A stretch of DNA of 64,000 bases, from assembly GCA_016649715.1 (NCBI GenBank), contig JAENXC010000016.1, forward strand, positions 1-64,000. The letters run 5' to 3'. The stretch is from Flavobacteriaceae bacterium. GTDB lineage: Bacteria; Bacteroidota; Bacteroidia; Flavobacteriales; Flavobacteriaceae. Shown here piece by piece: positions 25,980 through 35,249 of this stretch (positions within the stretch are counted from its first letter, which is position 1; each line of letters opens with the position of its first letter). The position numbers and the translations under genes were made by a program. The notes below the pieces were generated by a model, which had not been told where the DNA came from, ran no database searches, and saw only the letters and a list, made by a program, of their open reading frames with translations.

Positions 25980-28900
25980 ATGCTCTCAAAAATCATTCAA
26001 TTCAGTATAAAAAACAAACTAATCATCGGGTTGTTCACGATGGTACTGATAGGCTTTGGCGTGTATTCGCTCACGCAGCTTTCCATCGGTGCCGTGCCTG
26101 ATGTTACAAACAATCAAGTTCAGGTAATCACTACTTCCCGCAACCTTTCCACGCAGGATATGGAGCAATTCATAACCTACCCAGTGGAATTGGAAATGGC
26201 GAATCTGCCTGGGGTAATCGAAATCCGTTCCACTTCAAAATTTGGACTTTCAGTAGTTACCATTGTTTTTGAGGAAAACATGGGTGCTTATTTACCCAGA
26301 CAGCTCATTGCTGAAAAAATCCGTTCTGCCACAGAAAACATACCCGAAGGTTTTGGTACCCCACAAATGGGCCCGATAACAACTGGTCTCGGTGAAATCT
26401 ATCAGTACATTCTCAATGTAAAACCTGGTTTTGAGGATAGATATTCAACAATGGAGCTTCGCACAATTCAAGATTGGATCGTTAAAAGACAGCTTTCCGG
26501 AATTCCCGGCGTAGTAGAGGTAAACACTTGGGGTGGCCATTTAAAACAGTATGAAGTTGCCATAAACACCAATAAACTGAACGCTATGAATATCACGGCT
26601 TCAGAAATATTTACCGCTTTGGAAAAGAACAATAGCATTTCCGGTGGCGGCTATATTGAAAAGGAAAACCAGGCCTATTTTATTCGTGGCGAAGGTTTGG
26701 CTTCTTCGTTGGAAGATATTGGGAATATCGTTGTAAAAAACGAAAATGGCTTTCCAATTTATGTGAAGAATATCGCGAAGGTTCAATTCGGGAGCGCCCC
26801 TCGCTTTGGGGCCATAACCGGAAACGGCGAAGGTGAAAAAGTCCTCGGGCAGGTAATGATGCTGAAAGATGGCAATTCCATCCAAGTTATTAAAGCAGTG
26901 CAGGATAGAGTAGCTGAAATTTCAGAAACATTGCCCGAAGGAGTTTACATCAATCCATTTTTGGACCGCAGTGTGCTCATTGGCAAAACCACTTTTACCA
27001 TAGCGGAAAACCTCATTCTGGGCATACTCATCGTGATTTTTGTGGTGGTGCTTTTATTGGGAAATTTCAGGTCGGGACTTGTAGTGGCTTCGGTAATTCC
27101 GCTGTCATTGCTCTTTACGCTTTCAATGATGTACATTTTTAGGGTGGACGCCAATTTGATGAGCCTCGGCGCTATTGACTTCGGAATTATTATCGACGGA
27201 GCTGTAATTATCGTTGAGTTCGTAGCATTTCAAATCAGTAAAAATGCTTCGAAATTGAATGCGCTTTCAACCCACAAAAAGCAATTTGCAAAAGACAATC
27301 TTACCGTGAAAAGTTCTTCAAAAATGATGAATTCTGCCATTTTCGGGCAGCTCATTATTTTAATTGTTTTCATCCCAATTCTTTCCCTCAGCGGGGTGGA
27401 AGGTAAAATGTTTCGCCCCATGGCCCAAACATTCAGTTTTGCACTAATTGGGGCGATGTTGTTATGTTTCACCTACGTTCCTGTAGCGGCATCAGTATTT
27501 TTAAAACCTACGGAAGTTTCAAAAAGAAATATTTCTGTTCGCATAATGACTTTCCTGAATCGTTTCTACGAACCGACAATCCGTTGGGCATTGGGTGCGA
27601 AAAAATTGGTGTTAGGGGTTGCTGTACTAATTCTTGTAGCAACCATTTACCTCTTTACAACGATGGGGGGCGAGTTTGTCCCAACGCTGGACGAAGGCGA
27701 TTTTGTAATCCAACCCGTACTGAAAACCGGAACTTCCCTCAGCAATACCATTGATATAACAACGCAAATTGAAAAAATTCTAATAGACAATTTCCCCGAA
27801 GTAGATCAGGTGGTCAGCCGCATTGGTGCCGCCGAAGTTCCCACAGATCCAATGTCTATGGAGGAGAGCGATGTTATAGTCACTTTAAAGCCCAGGAAGG
27901 AGTGGGTTTCAGCCAAGAGCAAAAATGAACTGGCCGATAAATTTAAGGATGCTTTGGCGATAATCCCTGGAATGGAAGTGGAATTTACCCAGCCCATAGA
28001 AATGCGTTTTAACGAGCTTATCACGGGAGTTCGTGCGGATATAGCCATCAAGATTTTTGGGGAAGATCTCGAAGTGCTCAGTAGCAAGGCCAACGAAATA
28101 AAGAACTTGATCGAAAATGTTGAAGGTGCCGATGATATTATCGTGGAAAAAGTGGCCGGTCTGCCAGAGATGAACATAAAGTTCGATCGGGCTAAAATTG
28201 CGCGATACGGACTGAACATTGAAGATTTGAACGAAATGATAGCAATGGGGTTTGCTGGGAAACCCTTGGGAAGCATTTTTGAAGGCGAAAAACGCTTCGA
28301 TCTCGTGGTTCGGTTAGATGAAAACAATCGTCGCAATCTTTCAAACCTACAAAATCTGTATGTTGATACCCCTTCCGGAGGAGAAGTTCCGTTGCGCGAA
28401 CTTGCAGAAATAAAATATACCAAAGGCGCGGCAAAAATCTCGCGGGATGATACCAAACGCAGAATTGTAGTTGGCGTTAACGTTCGCAACCGCGATTTGC
28501 AAAGTGTTGTTGACGATGTTCAAAAATTAATTGACGAAAACATAAAACTTCCCGTTGGTTACACAATTGATTACGGCGGGCAGTTTGAGAACCTGCAAAG
28601 TGCGAAAAACAGGCTTTTAATAGCCGTTCCCGTGGCGTTATTGCTGATTTTCGTTTTGCTTTATTTCGCCTTTAATTCCGTAAAGGAAGCGTTGATGATT
28701 TATTCGGCAATTCCCTTGGCGGCAGTGGGTGGCGTATTATTGCTTTGGATACGAGATATGCCTTTTAGCATCTCGGCTGGTGTTGGTTTTATCGCTCTTT
28801 TTGGGATTGCGGTGCTCAACGGGATTGTGTTGATAGAACATTTTAAGGAACTTAAAAAAGAAGGAATGAAAGATAAAAACGAACTCATCATTCAGGGTAC

Positions 28901-30311
28901 AAAAGACCGTTTACGCGCGGTTTTGTTGACTGCTTCTGCAGCGGCACTCGGTTTTTTACCCATGGCCATTTCAACCAATGCAGGTGCCGAGGTTCAAAGA
29001 CCTTTGGCTACCGTGGTTATTGGCGGTTTGATAACAGCAACGTTTTTAACCTTGATTGTCCTGCCGGTGCTATTTTCAATTTTTGATTCAGATAAAAAGA
29101 AAAAAGTTTTGAAATTTAAGAGAAAAGCTTTGCCGATGACCATCATCATATTATTACTTGGTTTTTCGGGAATGGCACAGGAAAATCATAAAACTTTGGA
29201 AGATTTGCAGCTAATGGCTTTGGAAAACAACGCCGGGCTAAAAGCTTCTTCACTTCAGGTTGATGAAGCAGATGCCTTGATTGGAAGTGCTCTCAATTTT
29301 GAAAAAACTACTTTGTTTTATGAGTTTGACGAAAATAATTTGGCGCCAAACAATGAGCCGCTCAAAGTTTTTGGCGTACAACAAGGGTTTCTTTTTCCTA
29401 CGGTTTATTTCGCTGAAAAAAATGTAAACAAACGGCAATTTGAAATGCAAAGCAGTCAATATGACCTTCAAAAGCGAAAAACGGAAGGTTTGGTTGCTGC
29501 CACGTATTATCAATTTCAATTTGAGAAAAACAGGGAGCGGGTTTATCAAAGTTTGGACAGTCTCTATCAGAATTTCGCCCACGCTGCCCAACGCCGTTTT
29601 GAACTCGGGGAAACCAATTATTTGGAAAAAATAACCGCTCGTGCCAAACAGCGACAGTTGGAAACCGATTATAGGCAGAGCAAGGAAGATGTGCAAATTG
29701 CGATGGAACGTTTAAAAATGGTTGTACAATCAAAAGATAGTTTGATGATTATTGAGCATCCATTGAAGAAACTGCAAGTTTCGTTGTCAAATTTGGACGC
29801 ACATCCAGCAATGGATTTTTATGAAAAAAGAAATGATTTTTTTGAGGCAAAGCGCAGCCTCGAAAAGCAGCATTTACTTCCGGATATCAGTCTTTCATAT
29901 TCATTGGGAAGCAATTCGGGCTTGAGTCAAAATTTATATGCCTATCAAATTGGGCTTAAAATTCCGTTGCTTTTTAGTGGAAATGCTTCAAAAATAAAGG
30001 CTTCAAGAATTGCGGCAGAAATGAGCCAACAACAAGCCGAGGATTATAAAATTCACTTGAATTCAAGGAAAGTTCAATTGCTCAATGAAGTTTCAAAATA
30101 TGAAGAAGCCCTTCAGTATTATGAAACGGAAGGAAAATCACTTTCCGAGGAAATTCTAAAAACCGCGAACATCAGTTTCAAAAATGGGGAAATTGACTTC
30201 TTTCAATACATACAAAGCCTTGAAAACGCTTACGAAATTGAACTGCAGCATCTTCAAAATCTCAACAATTACAACCAAGCGGTAATTGCTATCAATTATT
30301 TAACGCTTTAA
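25980..30311 (+). CDS. CusA/CzcA-family RND transporter fused to TolC-like domain
   Basis: A 1443-residue fusion. Residues 1 to about 1045 form a complete heavy-metal RND permease with twelve membrane helices and two large periplasmic loops; LSMMYIFRVDANLMSLGAID and GIIIDGAVIIVE belong to the proton-relay region. After KKKVLKFKRKALP a further hydrophobic segment (MTIIILLLGFSGMAQ) looks like an embedded signal peptide, followed by about 390 residues of CzcC/TolC-like outer-membrane coiled coil (LEDLQLMALENNAGLKAS onward). Such fusions occur in Bacteroidota. The hydrophobic segment would carry the TolC part into the periplasm, and signal peptidase might release it. The exported ion (Cu, Ag, Co, Zn or Cd) is not predictable. 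Confidence 0.9.
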   Translation: MLSKIIQFSIKNKLIIGLFTMVLIGFGVYSLTQLSIGAVPDVTNNQVQVITTSRNLSTQDMEQFITYPVELEMANLPGVIEIRSTSKFGLSVVTIVFEENMGAYLPRQLIAEKIRSATENIPEGFGTPQMGPITTGLGEIYQYILNVKPGFEDRYSTMELRTIQDWIVKRQLSGIPGVVEVNTWGGHLKQYEVAINTNKLNAMNITASEIFTALEKNNSISGGGYIEKENQAYFIRGEGLASSLEDIGNIVVKNENGFPIYVKNIAKVQFGSAPRFGAITGNGEGEKVLGQVMMLKDGNSIQVIKAVQDRVAEISETLPEGVYINPFLDRSVLIGKTTFTIAENLILGILIVIFVVVLLLGNFRSGLVVASVIPLSLLFTLSMMYIFRVDANLMSLGAIDFGIIIDGAVIIVEFVAFQISKNASKLNALSTHKKQFAKDNLTVKSSSKMMNSAIFGQLIILIVFIPILSLSGVEGKMFRPMAQTFSFALIGAMLLCFTYVPVAASVFLKPTEVSKRNISVRIMTFLNRFYEPTIRWALGAKKLVLGVAVLILVATIYLFTTMGGEFVPTLDEGDFVIQPVLKTGTSLSNTIDITTQIEKILIDNFPEVDQVVSRIGAAEVPTDPMSMEESDVIVTLKPRKEWVSAKSKNELADKFKDALAIIPGMEVEFTQPIEMRFNELITGVRADIAIKIFGEDLEVLSSKANEIKNLIENVEGADDIIVEKVAGLPEMNIKFDRAKIARYGLNIEDLNEMIAMGFAGKPLGSIFEGEKRFDLVVRLDENNRRNLSNLQNLYVDTPSGGEVPLRELAEIKYTKGAAKISRDDTKRRIVVGVNVRNRDLQSVVDDVQKLIDENIKLPVGYTIDYGGQFENLQSAKNRLLIAVPVALLLIFVLLYFAFNSVKEALMIYSAIPLAAVGGVLLLWIRDMPFSISAGVGFIALFGIAVLNGIVLIEHFKELKKEGMKDKNELIIQGTKDRLRAVLLTASAAALGFLPMAISTNAGAEVQRPLATVVIGGLITATFLTLIVLPVLFSIFDSDKKKKVLKFKRKALPMTIIILLLGFSGMAQENHKTLEDLQLMALENNAGLKASSLQVDEADALIGSALNFEKTTLFYEFDENNLAPNNEPLKVFGVQQGFLFPTVYFAEKNVNKRQFEMQSSQYDLQKRKTEGLVAATYYQFQFEKNRERVYQSLDSLYQNFAHAAQRRFELGETNYLEKITARAKQRQLETDYRQSKEDVQIAMERLKMVVQSKDSLMIIEHPLKKLQVSLSNLDAHPAMDFYEKRNDFFEAKRSLEKQHLLPDISLSYSLGSNSGLSQNLYAYQIGLKIPLLFSGNASKIKASRIAAEMSQQQAEDYKIHLNSRKVQLLNEVSKYEEALQYYETEGKSLSEEILKTANISFKNGEIDFFQYIQSLENAYEIELQHLQNLNNYNQAVIAINYLTL

Positions 30312-30321
30312 AATATTAATT

Positions 30322-31485
30322 ATGAATTATATAAAATCACTTTTGTTGCTTTTGGCCTTGGTTTTGGCATCGTGTAACAATTCAGAAAAGGAAGGAAATT
30401 CGGCTGAAATTGCTTCCGAAGAAATTCAAGATGGAAACATCCATCTTTCAAAGGCGCAATTTGAAAACGCAAAGATGGAAGTGGGCCAACTCACCGAAAA
30501 ACCTTTTGCCGAAACAGTACAGACCAGTGGAATGATTGACGTACCGCCGCAGAGTAGAGCTGTGATAAGTGCTTTTTCGGGAGGTTATATAAAAAACACG
30601 CCCTTATTGGTTGGCAATAAAGTTTCCAAAGGACAGCGGCTGGTAACGCTTGAAAATCCTGAGTTTATCACTATGCAACAAAATTATTTGGAAACCGCCG
30701 AGCAGCTTTCATATTTAAAATCGGAGTTTGAGCGTCAGAAAATTATGTTTGATGAAAAAATTACTTCGCAGAAAAGTTATCTGAAAGCCGAAAGCGAGTA
30801 CAAATCGAATTTGGCGCGATACAACAGCTTGAAGAAAAACCTCGAGATGTTGAATATAAATCCTGCTTCGGTTCAAGCGGGAAACATTGTTTCGCAAGTG
30901 AACATTTACAGTCCGATTAATGGCAACGTGACTCAAGTCTATGTAAATACGGGAACTTACGTTTCGCCTGCCGACAAGATTATGGAGATAATGAATACCG
31001 ATCATATTCACTTGGAATTGAAGGTTTTTAAAAAGGATCTGCTTCAACTCAAAAAAGGACAGGAAATACTTTTTACGGTGCCCGAAGCTTCAAAAGAAGT
31101 TTTCAAAGGAGAGGTTCATTTGGTTGGAACTTCTATTGATCCAAACACCCGAATTGCCTTAATCCACGGGCATATTGCTGAAAAAGATGAGCAAAACTTC
31201 ACCGCTGGAATGTTTGTGGAGGCCAAAATTGTTACTGGCACTTCCAATCAATTGGCACTTCCTGAAAATGCTGTAGTGGAATTGGAAGGAAAAAATTATG
31301 TTTTGCTGATTGAAAATGAAGATGCCGAAGAGTTTGAAATTCATTCTGTTGAAGTAAAAATAGGTGCGACATATAAAGGTTTTACAGCTATTGAAAACGC
31401 TGATGAATTTAAGGCCGATAGTAGGTTTTTAACCAAAGGTGCTTTCGTCTTGTTGAAGGAAGAAGGCGGCGGTCACGATCATTAA
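30322..31485 (+). CDS. CusB-type periplasmic adaptor lipoprotein
   Basis: A 387-residue membrane-fusion protein with lipobox LASC (Cys18). Its barrel-sandwich lipoyl half-motifs (GGYIKNTPLLVGNKVSKGQRL and IYSPINGNVTQVYV) flank a helical hairpin (about 110-180). The C-terminus is His-rich (GGGHDH), a possible metal-binding tail. It starts ten bases after the CusA-TolC fusion gene and completes a tripartite pump. It resembles CusB/CzcB more than AcrA. Confidence 0.9.
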   Translation: MNYIKSLLLLLALVLASCNNSEKEGNSAEIASEEIQDGNIHLSKAQFENAKMEVGQLTEKPFAETVQTSGMIDVPPQSRAVISAFSGGYIKNTPLLVGNKVSKGQRLVTLENPEFITMQQNYLETAEQLSYLKSEFERQKIMFDEKITSQKSYLKAESEYKSNLARYNSLKKNLEMLNINPASVQAGNIVSQVNIYSPINGNVTQVYVNTGTYVSPADKIMEIMNTDHIHLELKVFKKDLLQLKKGQEILFTVPEASKEVFKGEVHLVGTSIDPNTRIALIHGHIAEKDEQNFTAGMFVEAKIVTGTSNQLALPENAVVELEGKNYVLLIENEDAEEFEIHSVEVKIGATYKGFTAIENADEFKADSRFLTKGAFVLLKEEGGGHDH

Positions 31486-31579
31486 TTGTTCTTATTTCGA
31501 AAATATTGAAGTCAATTGATTTCTGTGTGGATTTCACAATATTTCGTATCTTAAGCCTTCATTTTTAAAATGATTAGAT

Positions 31580-32167
31580 ATGAAAAAATTAATGATTGTT
31601 TTAGTTCTTGCATTTGCGTTTTCAGCATATTCACAAAACAAAATCCTGCCGAAGGATATACAAATAAAAACCGCCATTTTGGCCGCGCCAGAAATGTACC
31701 GCGAGGGAGCTACAGTGCTTGGCTATAATTCCGAAGGAAAACTCATCACCCTGCGGGAAGGCACCAATGGTATGGTTTGCTTAGCAGACGACCCCAACAA
31801 GGAAGGAATAAGCGTAGCCTGTTACGGCGCCGAATTGGAACCCTTTATGGCCCGTGGCCGAGCCTTGGTCGCTGAAGGCAAATCCAACGAAGAAAAGCAG
31901 GAAGCACGAAAGAATGAAATAGAGGCGGGAACTTTAAAAATGCCTGCGGAACCATCAATGGTTTATATATTGGCTGGTGAAGAAAAGGATTACAGTCCTG
32001 AAACTGGCGAATTACTAAACAGTAAAATACGCTACGTTATTTACAAACCTTATATGACGGGAGAAAGCACAGGTCTGCCCACAAAACCTCAAGCTCCGGG
32101 AATGCCGTGGTTGATGGATGCCGGCACACACCGTTCGCATATTATGATTACGCCAGCCAATAAATGA
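31580..32167 (+). CDS. Secreted protein of unknown function
   Basis: A 195-residue exported protein: signal peptide MKKLMIVLVLAFAFSAYS, then a soluble domain with conserved-looking blocks MYREGATVLGYN, LREGTNGMVCLADDP, FMARGRAL, MVYILAGEEKDYSPETGEL and a C-terminal GMPWLMDAGTHRSHIMI. I recognise no named family. It lies 94 bases after the CusB-like gene without an obvious terminator, so it may be read through from the pump operon, and it precedes the DUF302 gene that has its own operator. Confidence 0.6.
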   Translation: MKKLMIVLVLAFAFSAYSQNKILPKDIQIKTAILAAPEMYREGATVLGYNSEGKLITLREGTNGMVCLADDPNKEGISVACYGAELEPFMARGRALVAEGKSNEEKQEARKNEIEAGTLKMPAEPSMVYILAGEEKDYSPETGELLNSKIRYVIYKPYMTGESTGLPTKPQAPGMPWLMDAGTHRSHIMITPANK

Positions 32168-32213
32168 CCAGTATCATTTAAGTTTAAGAAAAAACTGAAA
32201 AATGTGGAGTTGT

Positions 32214-32257
32214 GTAATCTAAGTTACAGAACTTCCCGTTTTATGAGTTTACCTTTG
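32214..32257 (+). promoter_or_regulatory. GTAAC-class Crp/Fnr operator and promoter of the DUF302 gene
   Basis: Dyad GTAAT-CTAA-GTTAC (32214-32227) and -7 element TACCTTTG (32250-32257), spaced 36.5 bases from centre to last base. One half-site base differs from the two perfect GTAAC dyads at 22383 and 32793. Confidence 0.72.
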
Positions 32258-32295
32258 TTTCAGAATGTTCAAATAAATTAAATAATCCAAAAATC

Positions 32296-32685
32296 ATGAA
32301 ATATTATATAAGTACCACATTAAAAAACACAACTTTTAAAGATGCTATTGATAAAACAACTGCAGCTTTGAAAGTAGAAGGTTTCGGTGTGTTGACCGAA
32401 ATTGACATTAAAGCCACATTGAAAAAGAAGTTGGATGCCGATTTCTACAATTACACCATTCTCGGTGCCTGCAACCCACAGATGGCGCACCAGGCTTTAC
32501 AAGCTGAAAACAAAATTGGCACAATGCTTCCCTGCAACGTTATTGTTCAGGAGCGTGAACCTGGAATTGTTGAAGTTTCGGCAGTAGATCCTGCGGCTTC
32601 AATGATGGCAGTACAAAATGATTCATTGGTAGAAATAGCCAAAGAAGTTCGAATGAAATTGACCAAAGTCATTAAAAGTATTTAG
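32296..32685 (+). CDS. DUF302 domain protein
   Basis: A 129-residue single-domain protein. The DUF302 core is visible as TTAALKVEGFGVLTEIDIKATLKKKL, then YTILGACNPQMAHQAL and a conserved LPCNVIVQE block with Cys. DUF302 has an alpha/beta fold of unknown function and is often found next to RND pumps and sulfur or redox-stress genes in Bacteria. It sits under its own GTAAC-class operator, with a terminator after it, and precedes an RND operon controlled by the same class of site. Confidence 0.85.
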   Translation: MKYYISTTLKNTTFKDAIDKTTAALKVEGFGVLTEIDIKATLKKKLDADFYNYTILGACNPQMAHQALQAENKIGTMLPCNVIVQEREPGIVEVSAVDPAASMMAVQNDSLVEIAKEVRMKLTKVIKSI

Positions 32686-32738
32686 GAACGTTTCTTGGTT
32701 GGTTCGTTCCTAAAGAGTGCAGATTTAATTGGTTAGTG

Positions 32739-32766
32739 AAAAGCATCCAAAAACGGATGCTTTTTC
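32739..32766 (+). terminator. Intrinsic terminator after the DUF302 gene
   Basis: Stem AAAAGCATCC..GGATGCTTTT followed by a T run. It separates the DUF302 transcript from the RND operon promoter that starts 27 bases later. Confidence 0.8.
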
Positions 32767-32792
32767 TTTATCTGCCAGTATGCACGACTTCG

Positions 32793-32836
32793 GTAACATT
32801 AGTTACTTACCAATCTTAATATCTAAAGTATGTTTG
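32793..32836 (+). promoter_or_regulatory. GTAAC-class Crp/Fnr operator and promoter of the second RND operon
   Basis: Perfect dyad GTAAC-ATTA-GTTAC (32793-32806) and -7 element TATGTTTG (32829-32836), again 36.5 bases from centre to last base. The ATG of the TolC gene follows 18 bases later. Confidence 0.75.
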
Positions 32837-32854
32837 CACCAAATTAATTTAAAA

Positions 32855-34159
32855 ATGAAAATCAATACTATTTTAATAATTTCCCTACTGTTGCCAGCAA
32901 TGTTTTTTGCGCAGCAAACTGTGCCCATTTCCAAGGCAGAAGTGTTGGAAAAAGTGGTTCAACAAAACAATAAACTAAAAATTGGAGAGCAGCAAGTGCT
33001 TTCCGCAAAAGGTGATTATAACCAGACCAATGCGGTTTTCTTGCCAAATATAACGGCTTCGCATACAGGAATGGCAACTACAAATCCGCTAATGGCTTTC
33101 GGTTTTAAACTGAATCAGGAAATAGTTACCCAAGCAGATTTTGATCCAAACAAACTGAACAATCCTTCACAGATTCAAATGTTCGCTACAAAATTTGAAG
33201 TGCAACAACCACTTATAAATGTTGACGGTATATTCCAAAGAAAAGCCGCTAAAGCAAAGTGGAACGCAACCCAAATGCAACTGGCACGTACGGGCGATTA
33301 TATTGCTTTGGAAACTGAAAAGGCCTATATGCAATTGCAATTGGCTTATAAAAGTGTAGCCGTTTTGGAAACAGCGCTAAAAGCTTCCAACGAAAACCTG
33401 CGTTTAGCAAACAATAGTTTTAAACAGGGCTATTTGCAACAGAGTGATGTTTTGGCCGTGGAAGTGCGCGTTACTGAAGTGGAAAATCAGCTGCAATACG
33501 CCAAAAGCAATGTGATAAACGCTTCGGAATACCTTGCGGTGCTTATGAATGAAGAAGTTTCCGGAGTTTTGAAGCCGACAGATTCGCTTATGGTTTCTTC
33601 GGAATTAAATGCTACCGAAAAACTTCCCAATTCCAGAGCCGATATTCAAGCGATGGAGTTTGCGGCGGAAGCTTACAAACAAAATTACAAAGCAGATAAA
33701 ATGACGTTTTTGCCACGGCTGAACGCTTTCGGAAGCTACGAACTTTACGACGATCAGATTTTTCAGGCAGATGCCAACGGCTATTTATTTGGAGCAGCCT
33801 TAACGTGGAATCTTTTTGAAGGTTCAAAGCGCTTCGGGAAAACACAAAAAAGCAAGGCCGAATTCAACAAAGCAAACCTGGAATTGGAGCAATACAAAGC
33901 CGAAAGCCAATTAGAGCTTAATAAAGCAAAACGCATGTTCCAAGATGCGCAAAACAATTTGAAATTAACTGAATTGGCGCTCGAACAATCAAAAGAAGCG
34001 TTGCGCATTCGCACCAATAGATTTGCGGAAGGTCTGGAAAGAACTACTGATCTCTTAATGGCTGAAACCCAATTTTCGCAAAAACAGTTGGAATATTTCA
34101 ACACTGTTTTTCAACATAATTACGCTTTGGCATACCTTCAATTCTTAACTAAAAACTAA
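32855..34159 (+). CDS. TolC family outer-membrane efflux protein
   Basis: A 434-residue protein. The start at 32855 opens a signal peptide (MKINTILIISLLLPAMFFAQ) and lies correctly behind the promoter; the frame continues further upstream through terminator and operator DNA and is not credible there. Two TolC repeats of coiled-coil helices are visible (VLEKVVQQNNKLKIGEQQV, then LETEKAYMQLQLAYKSVAVLE, and a second pair after 270). It heads a tripartite RND operon and should form the outer-membrane duct. Confidence 0.9.
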   Translation: MKINTILIISLLLPAMFFAQQTVPISKAEVLEKVVQQNNKLKIGEQQVLSAKGDYNQTNAVFLPNITASHTGMATTNPLMAFGFKLNQEIVTQADFDPNKLNNPSQIQMFATKFEVQQPLINVDGIFQRKAAKAKWNATQMQLARTGDYIALETEKAYMQLQLAYKSVAVLETALKASNENLRLANNSFKQGYLQQSDVLAVEVRVTEVENQLQYAKSNVINASEYLAVLMNEEVSGVLKPTDSLMVSSELNATEKLPNSRADIQAMEFAAEAYKQNYKADKMTFLPRLNAFGSYELYDDQIFQADANGYLFGAALTWNLFEGSKRFGKTQKSKAEFNKANLELEQYKAESQLELNKAKRMFQDAQNNLKLTELALEQSKEALRIRTNRFAEGLERTTDLLMAETQFSQKQLEYFNTVFQHNYALAYLQFLTKN

Positions 34160-34167
34160 TATCAGCG

Positions 34168-35247
34168 ATGAAAAAAATATATACTCTTATTCTATTTTCG
34201 GCAATACTCAGTTTTACTGCCTGTAATAATTCTTCTGAAGAGAAAAACATAGATAAAACTCCTGCAGTGCCTGTAACGGTTAGTTCCGTAGCTGCAGAAA
34301 ACAACACTCCATTTTTAACCGCAAGTGGAAAAATAGAAGCTGCAAATAGCGCCACACTAAGTACTAGAATGATGGGGTTTGTGGATAAAGTACACGTAAA
34401 TGTTGGCCAAAAAGTCACAAAAGGACAACTGTTAATAAGTATCAACAATTCCGATCTTTCCGCAAAACAAGCGCAGACAAGTGCCGGAATTACTGAAGCA
34501 CAAGCTGCTTTTAACAATGCAGAAAAAGATTACCAACGTTTCCAAAATCTGTTCGCGGAGAAAAGCGCAAGCCAAAAGGAACTCGACGATCAGCGTGCCC
34601 GTTACGAAATGGCAAAAGCCAGATTGGAAGGCGCAAGACAGGTGAAAAACGAAGTGCAATCGCAATTTGCCTATGTAAATCTTCGCGCTCCATTCAATGG
34701 CGTTGTTACGAATAAATTTATTGAAGCTGGTGATATGGCTAATCCTGGCGTTCCATTAATTTCAGTTGAAGGCCCGGGCAATTTTGAAGTTACTGCTTCA
34801 GTACCCGAAAGTGAGATTTCAAAAATAAAATCCGGAACCAAAGTGCAAGTGATTGTAAAATCTTCAGATAAAATACTTCCTGCAATTATTACCGAAGTAA
34901 GCACTTCGGCAAAAAATACTGGCGGCCAATATTTGGTAAAAGTGGTTTTAGACAAGACCGACGCGAGCATTCTTTCGGGAATGTACGCCACCGTTCAGTT
35001 TCCAATAGAAAAGCAAACCGATACCACCACGGTTTTGGTTCCGCTGCAAGCATTGGTGAAACGCGGACAATTATCCGGAATTTATACGGTGAGTCAAAGC
35101 AATACTGCAATATTACGCTGGTTGAGATTGGGCCGTACTTTCGGCGATAATGTGGAAGTGCTTTCAGGCTTGGCCGCTGATGAAAATTATATTATTTCTG
35201 CTGATGGAAAACTTTTCAACGGTGCGAAAATAACCATTAAACAATAA
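34168..35247 (+). CDS. RND efflux periplasmic adaptor lipoprotein
   Basis: A 359-residue HlyD/AcrA-like membrane-fusion protein with lipobox TAC (Cys19). Lipoyl half-motifs MGFVDKVHVNVGQKVTKGQ and LRAPFNGVVTNKFIEAGD flank a helical hairpin. A beta-barrel and a membrane-proximal domain follow, ending GAKITIKQ. It starts eight bases after the TolC gene and its stop is two bases before the permease gene. Confidence 0.9.
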   Translation: MKKIYTLILFSAILSFTACNNSSEEKNIDKTPAVPVTVSSVAAENNTPFLTASGKIEAANSATLSTRMMGFVDKVHVNVGQKVTKGQLLISINNSDLSAKQAQTSAGITEAQAAFNNAEKDYQRFQNLFAEKSASQKELDDQRARYEMAKARLEGARQVKNEVQSQFAYVNLRAPFNGVVTNKFIEAGDMANPGVPLISVEGPGNFEVTASVPESEISKIKSGTKVQVIVKSSDKILPAIITEVSTSAKNTGGQYLVKVVLDKTDASILSGMYATVQFPIEKQTDTTTVLVPLQALVKRGQLSGIYTVSQSNTAILRWLRLGRTFGDNVEVLSGLAADENYIISADGKLFNGAKITIKQ

Positions 35248-35249
35248 TC

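Noticed and set aside
32729-32854. Extended N-terminus for the TolC gene
   Set aside because: It would translate through the terminator, operator and -7 element; the ATG at 32855 opens a proper signal peptide.
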